Shown here: piece after piece, positions 1 to 9,312 of the stretch
Layout: every line of letters begins with the position of its first letter
How positions within the stretch are numbered: position 1 is the first letter of the stretch
NCBI RefSeq assembly: GCF_009295825.1
Contig: NZ_WHKF01000004.1
Location: 310,001-374,000, forward strand
Length of the DNA stretch: 64,000 nt
Reading direction: 5' to 3'
DNA from: Marinifilum sp. N1E240
Lineage (GTDB): Bacteria > Bacteroidota > Bacteroidia > Bacteroidales > Marinifilaceae
The notes under the pieces: model-generated
Told to the model about the DNA's origin: nothing
The model's input: the letters and a program-made list of their open reading frames with translations, nothing else
The model's database searches: none
Translations under genes and position numbers: made by a program

Positions 1-784
1 TTCCTTCCTTTATCATGCTATTGTAATCGATGTTCATAGCCTGTTTTAATGCTGGAGCAACGTATTTGGTTACTAAAGTGTTTAACTTTTCATTGAAATC
101 ACTATGTTTGGTTCCTTTTTTGAGTTTTACATAGGTGTATTTGCCATCGTTCAGCCAAAAATTATCATTAGATGTGGAGTGGTCATAATAAGGGATCAAA
201 AAATCAAAATGAAAATGCGTGTTGGATGGACAATCCTCAATAACAGCCGAAATTGTATAATCAATATTTTGATTTAATTTCAAACTTTTACCAATCACTT
301 CCAGGTTTCCAAAGTATTTCATTGCCATACTTTTGGTAAGCACCATTTGCCTTGATTGGGATAGTGCTTTGTTAGGATTTCCATAAATAAAATCGACAGT
401 GAATACATTGAAGAAAGTGGAGTCGACCCAAAATAGCCTGTCTTCCGAGAAGATTTTGTTCTGGTATTGAAGAACAGAATTCTCAGATCGACGAATTCTG
501 ATAGCTTCCTCCACTTCGGGGAATTCGTTTAGCAGTGTAGGAGCCATGGGGTTAGCCGTGAAAGGTCCTTTCATCTCCATATCGCCTAACTTTCCTTCCA
601 TTCCAATTCGATATATCTGTGTAAAATCCTTATGATGCTTGTCATAGCTCAACTCATCGTTGACGAATAGGAAAATAATGATACAACATGCTAATCCTAT
701 AGCCAATCCACTAATGTTAATCGAAGAAAAAACTTTATCTCTCCAAAGGTTTCGAATTGCTATTTTTAGGTTGTTCCAGATCAT
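1..784 (-). CDS. ABC transporter permease, MacB/FtsX type (partial, C-terminus outside window)
   Basis: This is the N-terminal ~261 residues of a permease read leftward off the window edge. The ATG is at 784. The start (MIWNNLKIAIRNLWRDKVFS) is followed by a first membrane segment (about residues 20-42), then the ELSYDKHH stretch seen in the two neighbouring permeases, and a periplasmic MacB-like domain. It lies 37 nt downstream of the next permease in the same direction, so it is probably the last or a late gene of the ABC operon. Family knowledge: such proteins pair with a LolD/MacB-type ATPase to move peptides, antibiotics or lipids through mechanotransmission. The substrate cannot be told. 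It is more divergent than the other two permeases, which start MLWHNIKL. Confidence 0.85.
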   Translation of the reverse strand, partial: MIWNNLKIAIRNLWRDKVFSSINISGLAIGLACCIIIFLFVNDELSYDKHHKDFTQIYRIGMEGKLGDMEMKGPFTANPMAPTLLNEFPEVEEAIRIRRSENSVLQYQNKIFSEDRLFWVDSTFFNVFTVDFIYGNPNKALSQSRQMVLTKSMAMKYFGNLEVIGKSLKLNQNIDYTISAVIEDCPSNTHFHFDFLIPYYDHSTSNDNFWLNDGKYTYVKLKKGTKHSDFNEKLNTLVTKYVAPALKQAMNIDYNSMIKEG

Positions 785-821
785 AGTTAATAAGGTTAAT
801 TTGATATTGGGCGATTAAGTT

Positions 822-3182
822 TTATTCGTAACGTAAAGATTCTATTGGATTTTGATTGGCAGATTTCCAGGTTTGTACTGAAACAGTTAGTAGTGCAAAC
901 AGAGTCGTAATGATTCCGGAAATTAGAAATGGAAGTATACCTATTTGAACTTTATAGGCAAAATTTTCAAGCCAAGCATGCATGATAAACCATACTGAAG
1001 GAATTGAGATAACAAATGCAATCAATAACCATTTGGCATAAGTTGAAAATAGCAAACGAATGATTTGTGGGATACTTGCTCCTGCTACTTTTCGAATTCC
1101 TATTTCTTTGGTTCTTCGTTGTATTATGAATAAGGTTAGAGCATACAATCCAAGTAGAGCAAGAAGAATTGACAAAATTGAAGAAGAAATGGCTAAGGAT
1201 TCTTCCTGTTCTTCCTTTTGATAGCGGTTGCGACAAATATCATCGATCAACTCATAGTTTATGGCTCTTCCTTCATCAAATTGAGTAATAGTTCTTTTTA
1301 TATCATCTAACACAATTGAATATTGATGATGTTTTGCTTTAATCAGGATGTTGTCTACTCTTTTGGAATAACTGAACATTAAAGGTTGTATTTCTTCGGA
1401 CATGGAAGCATAATGGAAATCTTTAACGACTCCTTTAATGGAATATATGGTATCATGAAAAATAACATTTTTACCAACTGCATCTTTAATATTTAATAGT
1501 TCTAAAGCTTTTTCGTTTAGAATTATGCTTTTTTCATCAGCCTTACTAAAATCACCAAAAGCACTTCCTGCAATAAATTGTATATCTAAAAGTTCAAAAT
1601 AGCCAGGAGCAACTCGATATTCATTTATCAACTTGGTTGCTTCGTCGCTGGTATTAGCCATTTTTAAACCTTGTCCGCTACAGCCACCTCCAGGTAAATG
1701 CGAACTTGCACTAACATCTGCTATATTAGGATTGTTTAGAAGTTCTTGTTTAATTGACTCGTATGATTGAGCCTGTTTTCCACTCAAATTGTTAATGGCA
1801 ATTACTTTATCAGGTTCAAAACCCAAATCGCTTTCTTTCATGAATTTGATTTGCATTTGAACTATAATAACAGATGCAATTAATATCATGGATATGGAAA
1901 ATTGAAATACGACCAAAGCCTGAGATAGCCTGTTGGTTTTATGATTTGATTTGGTATTTCCTTTGATAATACTTGCTGGAGAATATTTACTGATGATAAA
2001 AGAAGGGTACAAACCTGAAAGAACTCCTACTAATATTGCAAGTATTGGTATTCCAAGATAAAGGATTGGATTACCAAAATAATCAATACTCAAGTTTCTG
2101 TTCATTAAATCGGAAAAGAAGGGTAATAGGATTTCTGAAATAATAATTCCAAGTAAAATGGCAAAAAGTACCATTGTAAGAGTTAAAACAAAGATTCTTT
2201 TTATCACACTAAAGCGTGTTGCACCAATGGCTTTTTGTAAGCCGATTTCACTTAGTTTGCTATCATATTGAACAACAAGAATATTAATGAAGTTGATAAT
2301 TGCAATTACCAAGATTAATGCTGCAAGGATAATTTGAATGTAAATAGAATTGATTTTACCTTGTGGTTTAAGGTGCGTTTCATAATTTGATTTAAGATGG
2401 ATATCAGTTAGTTTTTGAGTAAGAGATTCTACCTTAAGGTTGTAAACTCCAAATCGATCAATTAATCTTTTATTATATAATCGATTTATTTTATCAAGAG
2501 CCTTTTGCGTGTTTATTTCTGTTTTTAATAAAGCATAAGATAAATATTCCAGAGATTTCATATTGTCCATATACTCTGAAGCCGTAAATGGAATAAGCAC
2601 ATCAAAATCGTAATGAGAAGTAAGAGGAATGTCTTCTACTACAGAAGCAATGGTAAATGTTTTTCCCATACTCTCAAATTCTTTTCCAACAGCATCAGTT
2701 GTATTGAATAATTTTTTGGCAGTACTCCTATTTATTACTGCACTATTTGGTGTCGAAAATAGCTTATTAGGATTGATTGTAGAAAGCTTTTTTAAAGTAA
2801 AAACTTTGTGAAAATTAGTGTCAACACACAATGCTTGAATCCCTCTAAATTTTTTATCAGCTATTTTAATATTTAGATAATTCAAATTATAAATCTCAGT
2901 CACTTCCTCCATTTCTGGAATATGTCTGGCAAAATTATCTTTAGTTAAACGAAGACAATTTGGTAGAATTTCCTCCTTTTCTTCTTGTATAACTTTGGTT
3001 AGTATTCGGAAGATTCTATCATGTTTCTCATTGTGTTTATCATAGCTTAATTCGTGCTGAACGTAGATAGAAATTAATAGTACTGCCGCCATGCCTATTG
3101 CTAAACCGACAATGTTAATTGTTGAATTTAATTTTTCTTTCAACAAGCCTCTAAAGGATAATTTTATATTGTGCCAAAGCAT
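822..3182 (-). CDS. ABC transporter permease, MacB/FtsX type
   Basis: 786 aa, the full double-FtsX architecture of Bacteroidota permeases. There is an N-terminal membrane helix (about 22-42), a MacB-like periplasmic domain, three helices around 283-410, another helix near 425-445, a second periplasmic domain and three C-terminal helices (about 670-775). The C-terminus TWKSANQNPIESLRYE is nearly identical to that of the next permease, so the two are recent paralogues. It lies 11 nt from the upstream permease gene and is clearly co-transcribed with it. Known of the family: inner-membrane component working with a LolD/MacB-type ATPase, often in envelope stress or peptide export. The substrate is unknown. 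Confidence 0.9.
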   Translation of the reverse strand: MLWHNIKLSFRGLLKEKLNSTINIVGLAIGMAAVLLISIYVQHELSYDKHNEKHDRIFRILTKVIQEEKEEILPNCLRLTKDNFARHIPEMEEVTEIYNLNYLNIKIADKKFRGIQALCVDTNFHKVFTLKKLSTINPNKLFSTPNSAVINRSTAKKLFNTTDAVGKEFESMGKTFTIASVVEDIPLTSHYDFDVLIPFTASEYMDNMKSLEYLSYALLKTEINTQKALDKINRLYNKRLIDRFGVYNLKVESLTQKLTDIHLKSNYETHLKPQGKINSIYIQIILAALILVIAIINFINILVVQYDSKLSEIGLQKAIGATRFSVIKRIFVLTLTMVLFAILLGIIISEILLPFFSDLMNRNLSIDYFGNPILYLGIPILAILVGVLSGLYPSFIISKYSPASIIKGNTKSNHKTNRLSQALVVFQFSISMILIASVIIVQMQIKFMKESDLGFEPDKVIAINNLSGKQAQSYESIKQELLNNPNIADVSASSHLPGGGCSGQGLKMANTSDEATKLINEYRVAPGYFELLDIQFIAGSAFGDFSKADEKSIILNEKALELLNIKDAVGKNVIFHDTIYSIKGVVKDFHYASMSEEIQPLMFSYSKRVDNILIKAKHHQYSIVLDDIKRTITQFDEGRAINYELIDDICRNRYQKEEQEESLAISSSILSILLALLGLYALTLFIIQRRTKEIGIRKVAGASIPQIIRLLFSTYAKWLLIAFVISIPSVWFIMHAWLENFAYKVQIGILPFLISGIITTLFALLTVSVQTWKSANQNPIESLRYE

Positions 3183-3193
3183 ATTTTGATAAT

Positions 3194-5539
3194 TTATTCG
3201 TAACGTAATGATTTAATTGGATTTTGATTTGCAGATTTCCATGTATGATAGAAAACTGTTAAAAGAGCAATGAACAAGGTTACACCACCAGAAATAAGGA
3301 ATGGTAAAACTCCGATATCAATTTTCCGAGCAAAGCCATTAAGCCAATGATTCATACAAATCCATGAAATGGGAATTGCAATGACAAAAGCAATTAAGAT
3401 CCACCTGCTAAATAATCCTAGAAATAGCTTTGAAATTTGAGTTATAGACGCACCTGTTATTTTACGTATACCAATTTCTTTCGTACGTTTTTGAATCATA
3501 AATAAGCTTAGAGAGTATAAACCAATTAAGGCAATGATGATGGATAAAATAGACGTGTACATTGCTATTTTCATTGTTCGTCTTTCTTGATGGTAGCGAT
3601 TTCGGTTTCTTTTTTCAACATTAATAACATTTAGGTTGTAACTGGGATCGAACTTGCGTAATACATTTTCAATTTTATCTTCTAATTCCTTATAATTGTT
3701 TGTATTGTGTTTTATTAATATGGTAAATAATCCAAAACATCGATTACTAAATAGAAGAGGAGCAATCTTACTACGAAGCGATCGGAAATGGAAATTTTTA
3801 ACAATTCCTTGAATTGTGTAGATTGTATCTGCATAATTAATTTTAGAACCCAAAACATGTTTTGTGTTAATCATGTTCGCAGCAGCTTCATTAATAATTA
3901 TGCCATAGCGATCTGATTTATTGTCTTTGTTAAACGAATGACCTTCTTTAAATTCTATTCCTAACGTTTCGAAATAATCAGCTTGTACTCTATATTCTGC
4001 GCAATCCATTGAACTGCTTTGTTCTTGCCCAAGCATATAAAAGCCTTGTCCACTTGCTCCACCACCAGGAAAGTGATCACTAGCACTTATGAATTGAATT
4101 TCTGGAATATTAGATAATTCTTCTTTAATAGCAGGAAAAGATCTTCTAAGCGATTGACTTAATGAAATGATTCCTGTTACATTTTTAGGCTGAAAGCCCA
4201 AATCGGCATTTTCTAAATAATTGGTTTGCTGACGAATTATTAAAAGACTCGAAATTAGGCTAATTGAAATGGTGAATTGCACAATAACCAGAATCTTTGT
4301 AAAAGATAAACTGCCTTTTCGTTTTGTTAAATTGCCTTTAATTATTTCAGCAGCATGAAATTTAGTTAGATAGAGAGCAGGGTATACTCCAGAAAGAAAA
4401 CCGGTGAAGACAAATATTCCAATTAATCCAAATAATAGTGACGGATTGTTGAAATATTCAGGTGTAATATTTCTGTGAATTAGGTTGTTAAATTTATTCA
4501 GGAAAATTTCAGATAGAATAATGCCCAATATCAATGCAACAAAAGAGTAAAGGAACGAGCTACCTAGAAATTGTTTGATTAGTTCAATACGATTTGCGCC
4601 TATAGCTTTACGTAAACCAATTTCACCCATTTTTGCTTCATATTGAACCGTCATTATATTGATGAAATTAATTAGGGCTATCATTAGCACTAGCAGTGCA
4701 AGCGTACTCAGCACAAGAATAGATACAATATCTCCCTGTCCTCCAAGATAGTTGCCGATTTCCGAATACAAGTGAATATCTGTAAGAGGTTCAAGATTTC
4801 CATTTGATTCGTATCCATATTTAGTAAACCAATTTTGTATGATTTGATTATAAACAGCCAATGATTTGTTAATTGCTAATTTCGAATCGACATTTTCATT
4901 GAACAATACATAGGTAATGAATTCTAAACTACCTAAATCTTCCAGCCAAGGATTTGACTCCATTGAAGTTAAAATATCAAATTCATAATGCGATGTTACA
5001 GGCAATTTTTTTACAATTCCTTCAACGGTATAAATTGATTCATTAATCGTAACCTGCTTTCCTATGGAATTGATCTCACCGAAAATGATTTTAGAGCATT
5101 CATCTGTTAGCACTAATCCATTTAATTTTGACAGTGCATTTTGTGGATGACCATATAAAAATTCTAAATCAAATACTTTATAGAAGTTAGAATCAACATA
5201 CAAATGAGTGAATTCTGTAAATCTATTTTTCCCATAATCAATAGGTTGATCGTAGCCATAAACCTGAGTAACTTCTTCAACTTCTGGAATTTTTGATGAG
5301 AAATTTTCAGAAGTCAACCGCATACAACGAGGTCCGGTGTTGCCATGATAGGTTGAATACATTCTGTGTATTCTCTCATGTTTTGAGTTGAATAAATCAT
5401 AACTCAATTCGTTTTGAACGTAAAGCATGATGAGAATAACCGTTGCCATTCCAACAGAAAGCCCTAATATGTTAATGGCGGAATTCGTGAGGTTTTTATA
5501 AAGATTTCGGAATGTAAGCTTTATATTGTGCCAGAGCAT
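3194..5539 (-). CDS. ABC transporter permease, MacB/FtsX type
   Basis: 781 aa, same architecture as the downstream permease: N-terminal helix, MacB periplasmic domain, central helices (about 275-405), second extracytoplasmic domain and a C-terminal three-helix bundle. The start MLWHNIKLTFRNL and the end QNPIKSLRYE match its neighbour. It sits 45 nt after the ATPase gene and 11 nt before the next permease. It is the first permease of the operon and therefore likely to be produced with the ATPase from the sigma-54 promoter at 6327-6342. Full-length; no frameshift seen. The substrate is not deducible. Confidence 0.9.
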   Translation of the reverse strand: MLWHNIKLTFRNLYKNLTNSAINILGLSVGMATVILIMLYVQNELSYDLFNSKHERIHRMYSTYHGNTGPRCMRLTSENFSSKIPEVEEVTQVYGYDQPIDYGKNRFTEFTHLYVDSNFYKVFDLEFLYGHPQNALSKLNGLVLTDECSKIIFGEINSIGKQVTINESIYTVEGIVKKLPVTSHYEFDILTSMESNPWLEDLGSLEFITYVLFNENVDSKLAINKSLAVYNQIIQNWFTKYGYESNGNLEPLTDIHLYSEIGNYLGGQGDIVSILVLSTLALLVLMIALINFINIMTVQYEAKMGEIGLRKAIGANRIELIKQFLGSSFLYSFVALILGIILSEIFLNKFNNLIHRNITPEYFNNPSLLFGLIGIFVFTGFLSGVYPALYLTKFHAAEIIKGNLTKRKGSLSFTKILVIVQFTISISLISSLLIIRQQTNYLENADLGFQPKNVTGIISLSQSLRRSFPAIKEELSNIPEIQFISASDHFPGGGASGQGFYMLGQEQSSSMDCAEYRVQADYFETLGIEFKEGHSFNKDNKSDRYGIIINEAAANMINTKHVLGSKINYADTIYTIQGIVKNFHFRSLRSKIAPLLFSNRCFGLFTILIKHNTNNYKELEDKIENVLRKFDPSYNLNVINVEKRNRNRYHQERRTMKIAMYTSILSIIIALIGLYSLSLFMIQKRTKEIGIRKITGASITQISKLFLGLFSRWILIAFVIAIPISWICMNHWLNGFARKIDIGVLPFLISGGVTLFIALLTVFYHTWKSANQNPIKSLRYE

Positions 5540-5584
5540 AAGTAGATTGTTTGGGATTAAATGTATTTAAGATTTATCTTATTA

Positions 5585-6295
5585 TTATGCTTCCTGCATT
5601 ACTTTTTGAGTATTATTTTCATTCTTTTTGTTTTCGGAAACAATTTTACCATCAAATAAATGAATAACTCTGTGAGCATAGGTTGCATCGCTTACGGAGT
5701 GGGTAACCATCACAATTGTTGCTCCTGCAGCGTTCAGTTCACTCAAAAGCTCCATTACTTCAGTTCCATTGCTCGAATCCAAATTACCAGTTGGCTCATC
5801 GGCTAATATCAATTTTGGATTGGTGACTACTGCACGTGCAATGGCAACACGCTGTTGCTGACCACCTGATAACTGCTGTGGAAAGTGTTTGCCTCTGTGA
5901 GCAATATTCATTCTTTCCAGAACTTCATTCACTTTCTTTTTTCTTTCTGATGTTGAAATTCCCATATATAAAAGTGGTAGTTCAACATTTTCGAAAACAT
6001 TCAATTCATCAATCAGATTAAAGCTCTGGAAAATAAAACCAATATTCCCTTTTCTATATTGAGTTCTCTCTTTTTCTGATTTATTGCTTACATCATCACC
6101 ATTAAAAGTATAGTTTCCATTGCTGGGATTATCCAATAGTCCAATAATATTTAAAAGTGTCGATTTTCCACAACCCGATGGTCCCATAATAGCAGCGAAC
6201 TCACCATCATTGATATGTAGATTGACATTGTTTAAAGCAGATGTTTCTACGTCTTCGGTTCTAAATGTTTTGCACAAGTCTTTTGTAAGAATCAT
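5585..6295 (-). CDS. ABC transporter ATP-binding protein, LolD/MacB family
   Basis: 236 aa, a complete nucleotide-binding domain: Walker A GPSGCGKST at 38-46, Q-loop Q90, signature LSGGQQQR at 142-149, Walker B LILADEP at 162-168, and H-loop His199. The LolD/MacB/FtsE-type layout matches the downstream FtsX permeases, so it should power their mechanotransmission cycle at the cytoplasmic face. It is first in the operon. The start ATG lies about 20 nt below the predicted sigma-54 transcription start, and the gene diverges from the cognate-looking regulator at 6479. Confidence 0.95.
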   Translation of the reverse strand: MILTKDLCKTFRTEDVETSALNNVNLHINDGEFAAIMGPSGCGKSTLLNIIGLLDNPSNGNYTFNGDDVSNKSEKERTQYRKGNIGFIFQSFNLIDELNVFENVELPLLYMGISTSERKKKVNEVLERMNIAHRGKHFPQQLSGGQQQRVAIARAVVTNPKLILADEPTGNLDSSNGTEVMELLSELNAAGATIVMVTHSVSDATYAHRVIHLFDGKIVSENKKNENNTQKVMQEA

Positions 6296-6326
6296 TATTT
6301 TAAGTTTTAAGATTTGAACTGATTAA

Positions 6327-6342
6327 GCCAAGTTTTGTGCCA
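6327..6342 (-). promoter_or_regulatory. Predicted sigma-54 (-24/-12) promoter of the ABC operon
   Basis: On the minus strand the sequence reads TGGCAC, five bases, then TTGG followed by C. This is the -24 TGGCAC element with the -12 TTG at the exact consensus spacing; only the final C of TTGC is displaced. It ends about 32 nt upstream of the ATPase ATG. The adjacent gene is a sigma-54 activator, which supports the reading. Inferred from sequence only. Confidence 0.75.
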
Positions 6343-6393
6343 AAGAAAATAGAGTCTTAAGATCAGTCTTTTACAATATTGTTGCATTTTAAG

Positions 6394-6412
6394 GTGTCGG
6401 AATTTCCGACAC
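6394..6412. promoter_or_regulatory. Perfect palindrome, likely upstream activator site for the sigma-54 regulator
   Basis: GTGTCGGAATTTCCGACAC is a perfect inverted repeat: 9-nt arms around one central T. It lies about 52-70 bases upstream of the -24 element of the ABC operon promoter, in the position usual for an NtrC-type enhancer. I did not see a second copy in the window. It is also upstream of the regulator gene, so autoregulation is possible. Confidence 0.7.
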
Positions 6413-6418
6413 TTCCTG

Positions 6419-6447
6419 TTGTCAATTACAACAATATGCTAACTTTA
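6419..6447 (+). promoter_or_regulatory. Predicted housekeeping promoter of the response regulator gene
   Basis: TTG at 6419-6421 and TAACTTTA at 6440-6447 with an 18-nt spacer approximate the Bacteroidota -33/-7 form. The -7 box ends about 30 nt before the ATG at 6479. One mismatch in the -7 element makes this tentative. Confidence 0.4.
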
Positions 6448-6478
6448 AATCTGAATTCTATTTAAACAATTAATTTGT

Positions 6479-7849
6479 ATGTCTAAAAAGGGAAAACTAC
6501 TGATTGTAGATGATAACGAAGAGTTACTTTTTGCTCTTCATCTGTTTTTACAATCTCACTTTAATAGCATTGATACCATTAAAAATCCAAATAGTTTACT
6601 TTCAAAAATTAGGGAGACTGATTATGATGTGATTTTATTGGATATGAATTTTAAAGCCGGAATTAATTCAGGTAATGAAGGATTGTATTGGTTGACACAA
6701 ATTCTTGAACAAGATAAAAATGCATGTGTTGTTTTAATTACTGCTTATGGAGACATTGAATTGGCTGTTAGAGCGATGCAAAATGGAGCCATTGATTTTA
6801 TACAGAAGTCATGGGATGAAAATCACATTCTTTCAACACTTTTGAAGGCTTACAAGTTAAGATGTTCTAAGCTTGAAATAAAAACTCTTAAAACGAAGCA
6901 AAAGCAATTAAATAAGGAGATCAATAAGAATAGTAGCTTTGTAAAAGGAAAATCTGATGCCATGTTGCAAGTATTCAAAACAGTTGAAAAAGTTTCAGTG
7001 ACTGATGCCAACATCTTGATAACAGGTGAGAATGGAACTGGTAAAGAAGTTATCGCAAGAGAAATTCATTTGCAATCGAATAGAAAAGATCAGGTTTTTA
7101 TTCATGTTGATTTGGGAGCCATAAGTGAATCTTTATTCGAAAGTGAACTTTTTGGATCAAAAAAAGGAGCATTTACCGATGCAAAAGAAGATAGAATGGG
7201 ACGTTTTGAATTGGCATCAGGAGGTACTCTATTTTTAGACGAAATTGGTAATGTGCCTCTTCACTTGCAAACCAAATTATTAACCGCTATTCAGAGTAAA
7301 GAAATTATTCCAGTTGGAGGAAATGTTCCGGTAAAAATAGATGTGCGAATAGTATCGGCAACTAATTGCAATTTGTTTGAGATGGTGAATGATGGTTTAT
7401 TTCGTGAAGATTTATTGTATCGTTTGAATACGATTCTAATTGAGTTGCCTTCGCTTCGCAATAGAATTGAAGATATTGAAGAATTAAGTAGTTTTTATTT
7501 GAATAAGTTTGCTGATCAGTATGGAAAAGGGAAAATGAGTTTACAAAAGACAGCTATTAATAAACTTACGAAACATTCATGGCCGGGTAATATCAGAGAA
7601 CTTCAACATGTGGTGGAAAAATCAGTAATTTTAGGTGATTCAGAAAAATTGTCTGCAGATGATGTGCTAATAGGGGAAGAGACTGCCAAAAAGGAAATCA
7701 TGCCTGAAACTTTAAATTTGGTTGAAAATGAGAGGTTTTTAATCGAGAAAGCCATTCGATTTACAGGAGGTAACATGAGTTTAGCAGCTAAAGAATTGGG
7801 TATTAACCGTTCTACATTATACGATAAAATTAAGAAGTATGATTTATAA
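6479..7849 (+). CDS. Sigma-54-dependent response regulator (NtrC family)
   Basis: 456 aa. The receiver domain (about 1-125) has acidic pocket DD at 11-12 and phospho-acceptor Asp55. The AAA+ domain has Walker A GENGTGKE at 183-190, the sigma-54 contact loop GAFTDA at 230-235 (canonical GAFTGA) and Walker B TLFLDEIG at 250-257. A Fis-type helix-turn-helix lies at the C-terminus (GINRSTLYDKIKKYDL). Role: on phosphorylation by the adjacent kinase it should activate sigma-54 promoters. The sigma-54 promoter and palindrome in the divergent gap make the ABC export operon the obvious target. Its 3' end overlaps the kinase gene by 11 nt, showing translational coupling. Confidence 0.95.
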   Translation: MSKKGKLLIVDDNEELLFALHLFLQSHFNSIDTIKNPNSLLSKIRETDYDVILLDMNFKAGINSGNEGLYWLTQILEQDKNACVVLITAYGDIELAVRAMQNGAIDFIQKSWDENHILSTLLKAYKLRCSKLEIKTLKTKQKQLNKEINKNSSFVKGKSDAMLQVFKTVEKVSVTDANILITGENGTGKEVIAREIHLQSNRKDQVFIHVDLGAISESLFESELFGSKKGAFTDAKEDRMGRFELASGGTLFLDEIGNVPLHLQTKLLTAIQSKEIIPVGGNVPVKIDVRIVSATNCNLFEMVNDGLFREDLLYRLNTILIELPSLRNRIEDIEELSSFYLNKFADQYGKGKMSLQKTAINKLTKHSWPGNIRELQHVVEKSVILGDSEKLSADDVLIGEETAKKEIMPETLNLVENERFLIEKAIRFTGGNMSLAAKELGINRSTLYDKIKKYDL

Positions 7850-9188
7850 AAGATTTTATATCGGAGTACTAATTCAGGTTATTTTATTGTCGTTAACTCC
7901 TTTGCTGTTTTTGTATGTGTATGCTCAGGAATACATGGTAGTAACCACATATAGCTTGGCTGCTTTATGGATTCTGCAAATTGTATATTTATTATACTAC
8001 ATCAATAAAACTAATCGCGATTTATCACGTTTTTTTGATGCTTTTCAATATCAGGATGCCACTTTGGTTTTCAATGAAGGCAAAAAGGATAAGGCTTTTG
8101 TGAATCTTCATCAGAGTTTTAATCAGATTATTAAGGCTTTTGGTAAGGTGAAGATTGAAAAAGAAAAAGACTTTGTGTTTTTTCAAAATACGGTAGAATT
8201 GGTTGGGATTGGTCTATTGGCATTCGATCATAGGGGAAATGTGAAGCTTTGCAATCAGGCGTTTAAAGATCTTTTTCTGGTGGGTGATTTTAATAATATT
8301 TCGGAATTGGTTACTGTTGAGGAAGCTTTTCCTGAATTTTTAAATCGAATAAAATCTGAGAAACAAAAACTGAGGAAATATTTAGTTAAGAATAGAATTT
8401 TAAAATTGGCAGTTAAAGCGGTTGATTTTCGCTTAGAGGACGAAAATATTAAAGTTGTGGCTTTTCAGGATATTAAAAATGCCATTGATAAAGGAGAAAT
8501 GGATGCCATGCACAAACTGATTCGTGTATTTACTCATGAAATAGTGAATTCGGTTAGTCCGATATCAATGCTTTCGGGTAGTTTGATTGATTTGTATGAA
8601 AAGAACGGAGCACAACCATGCAAAGAAATATTGAATGAAGGTGCCATTTCGAATACTTTAATGGGTTTGCAAACGATACGAAAAAGGAGTAAAGGTTTAA
8701 TTGCTTTTGTAGATGAATATAAGAACTTAACACAGTTGCCAAAACCACATTTCGAATTGATATCAGTAGAGAAACTATTTTCTCATATTGGAGTTTTGTT
8801 TCAGGAAGAGTTTAAAGCGGAGAGTATTGATTTCACGTACCATTTACATTCTGATCAACAAGAGTTGATAGCAGATGAAAAGTTAATCTCTCAGGTGTTG
8901 ATTAATATGATTCGTAATTCGATTGAAGCATTAAAAGAAACGAAAACAAAAACTCTGTCGATATCAACAGGACAAGCAAATCCTCTCAATTTAATTATTG
9001 TTAGAGACAATGGTGCTGGTATACCCGATGATGTTATTGAAAATGTTTTTACACCTTTCTTTACTACAAAAGAAAAAGGATCTGGTATTGGTTTGAATTT
9101 GTCAAGACAAATAATGCGATTGCATGGTGGAACCATTGCAGTCCGTTCAAAACCCAATCGTTTAACCGAATTTACTTTGCAATTTTAA
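7839..9188 (+). CDS. Sensor histidine kinase
   Basis: 449 aa. Two adjacent membrane helices lie within about 5-55 with almost no periplasmic loop, so a periplasmic ligand-binding domain is absent; sensing may occur in the membrane or through partner proteins. A PAS-like region (about 110-210) leads to the H-box with His233 (FTHEIVNSVSP). The HATPase domain has N-box VLINMIRNSIEAL, G1 VRDNGAGIPDD and G2 GSGIGLNLS. The gene starts inside the response regulator gene, so the two form a cognate pair, probably controlling the divergent ABC permeases. The signal is unknown; the short-loop form resembles intramembrane-sensing kinases that monitor ABC transporters, which is an inference. Confidence 0.93.
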   Translation: MIYKRFYIGVLIQVILLSLTPLLFLYVYAQEYMVVTTYSLAALWILQIVYLLYYINKTNRDLSRFFDAFQYQDATLVFNEGKKDKAFVNLHQSFNQIIKAFGKVKIEKEKDFVFFQNTVELVGIGLLAFDHRGNVKLCNQAFKDLFLVGDFNNISELVTVEEAFPEFLNRIKSEKQKLRKYLVKNRILKLAVKAVDFRLEDENIKVVAFQDIKNAIDKGEMDAMHKLIRVFTHEIVNSVSPISMLSGSLIDLYEKNGAQPCKEILNEGAISNTLMGLQTIRKRSKGLIAFVDEYKNLTQLPKPHFELISVEKLFSHIGVLFQEEFKAESIDFTYHLHSDQQELIADEKLISQVLINMIRNSIEALKETKTKTLSISTGQANPLNLIIVRDNGAGIPDDVIENVFTPFFTTKEKGSGIGLNLSRQIMRLHGGTIAVRSKPNRLTEFTLQF

Positions 9189-9312
9189 TTGTATTTGAGT
9201 GTCAACACTTAAACTAATGATGTTTGTATCCTTTAGCTAAAAGAGTGTGAGGTGTTATAATGCCATGGAGTAGTATTTTATTCTCTCTTGATATTCCGTA
9301 ACTTAAGGGGAT

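Noticed and set aside
9197-9208. AGTGT-CA-ACACT inverted repeat after the kinase gene
   Set aside because: Considered as a second enhancer site for the sigma-54 regulator, but the core differs from the palindrome at 6394-6412 and 5-nt arms are expected by chance.
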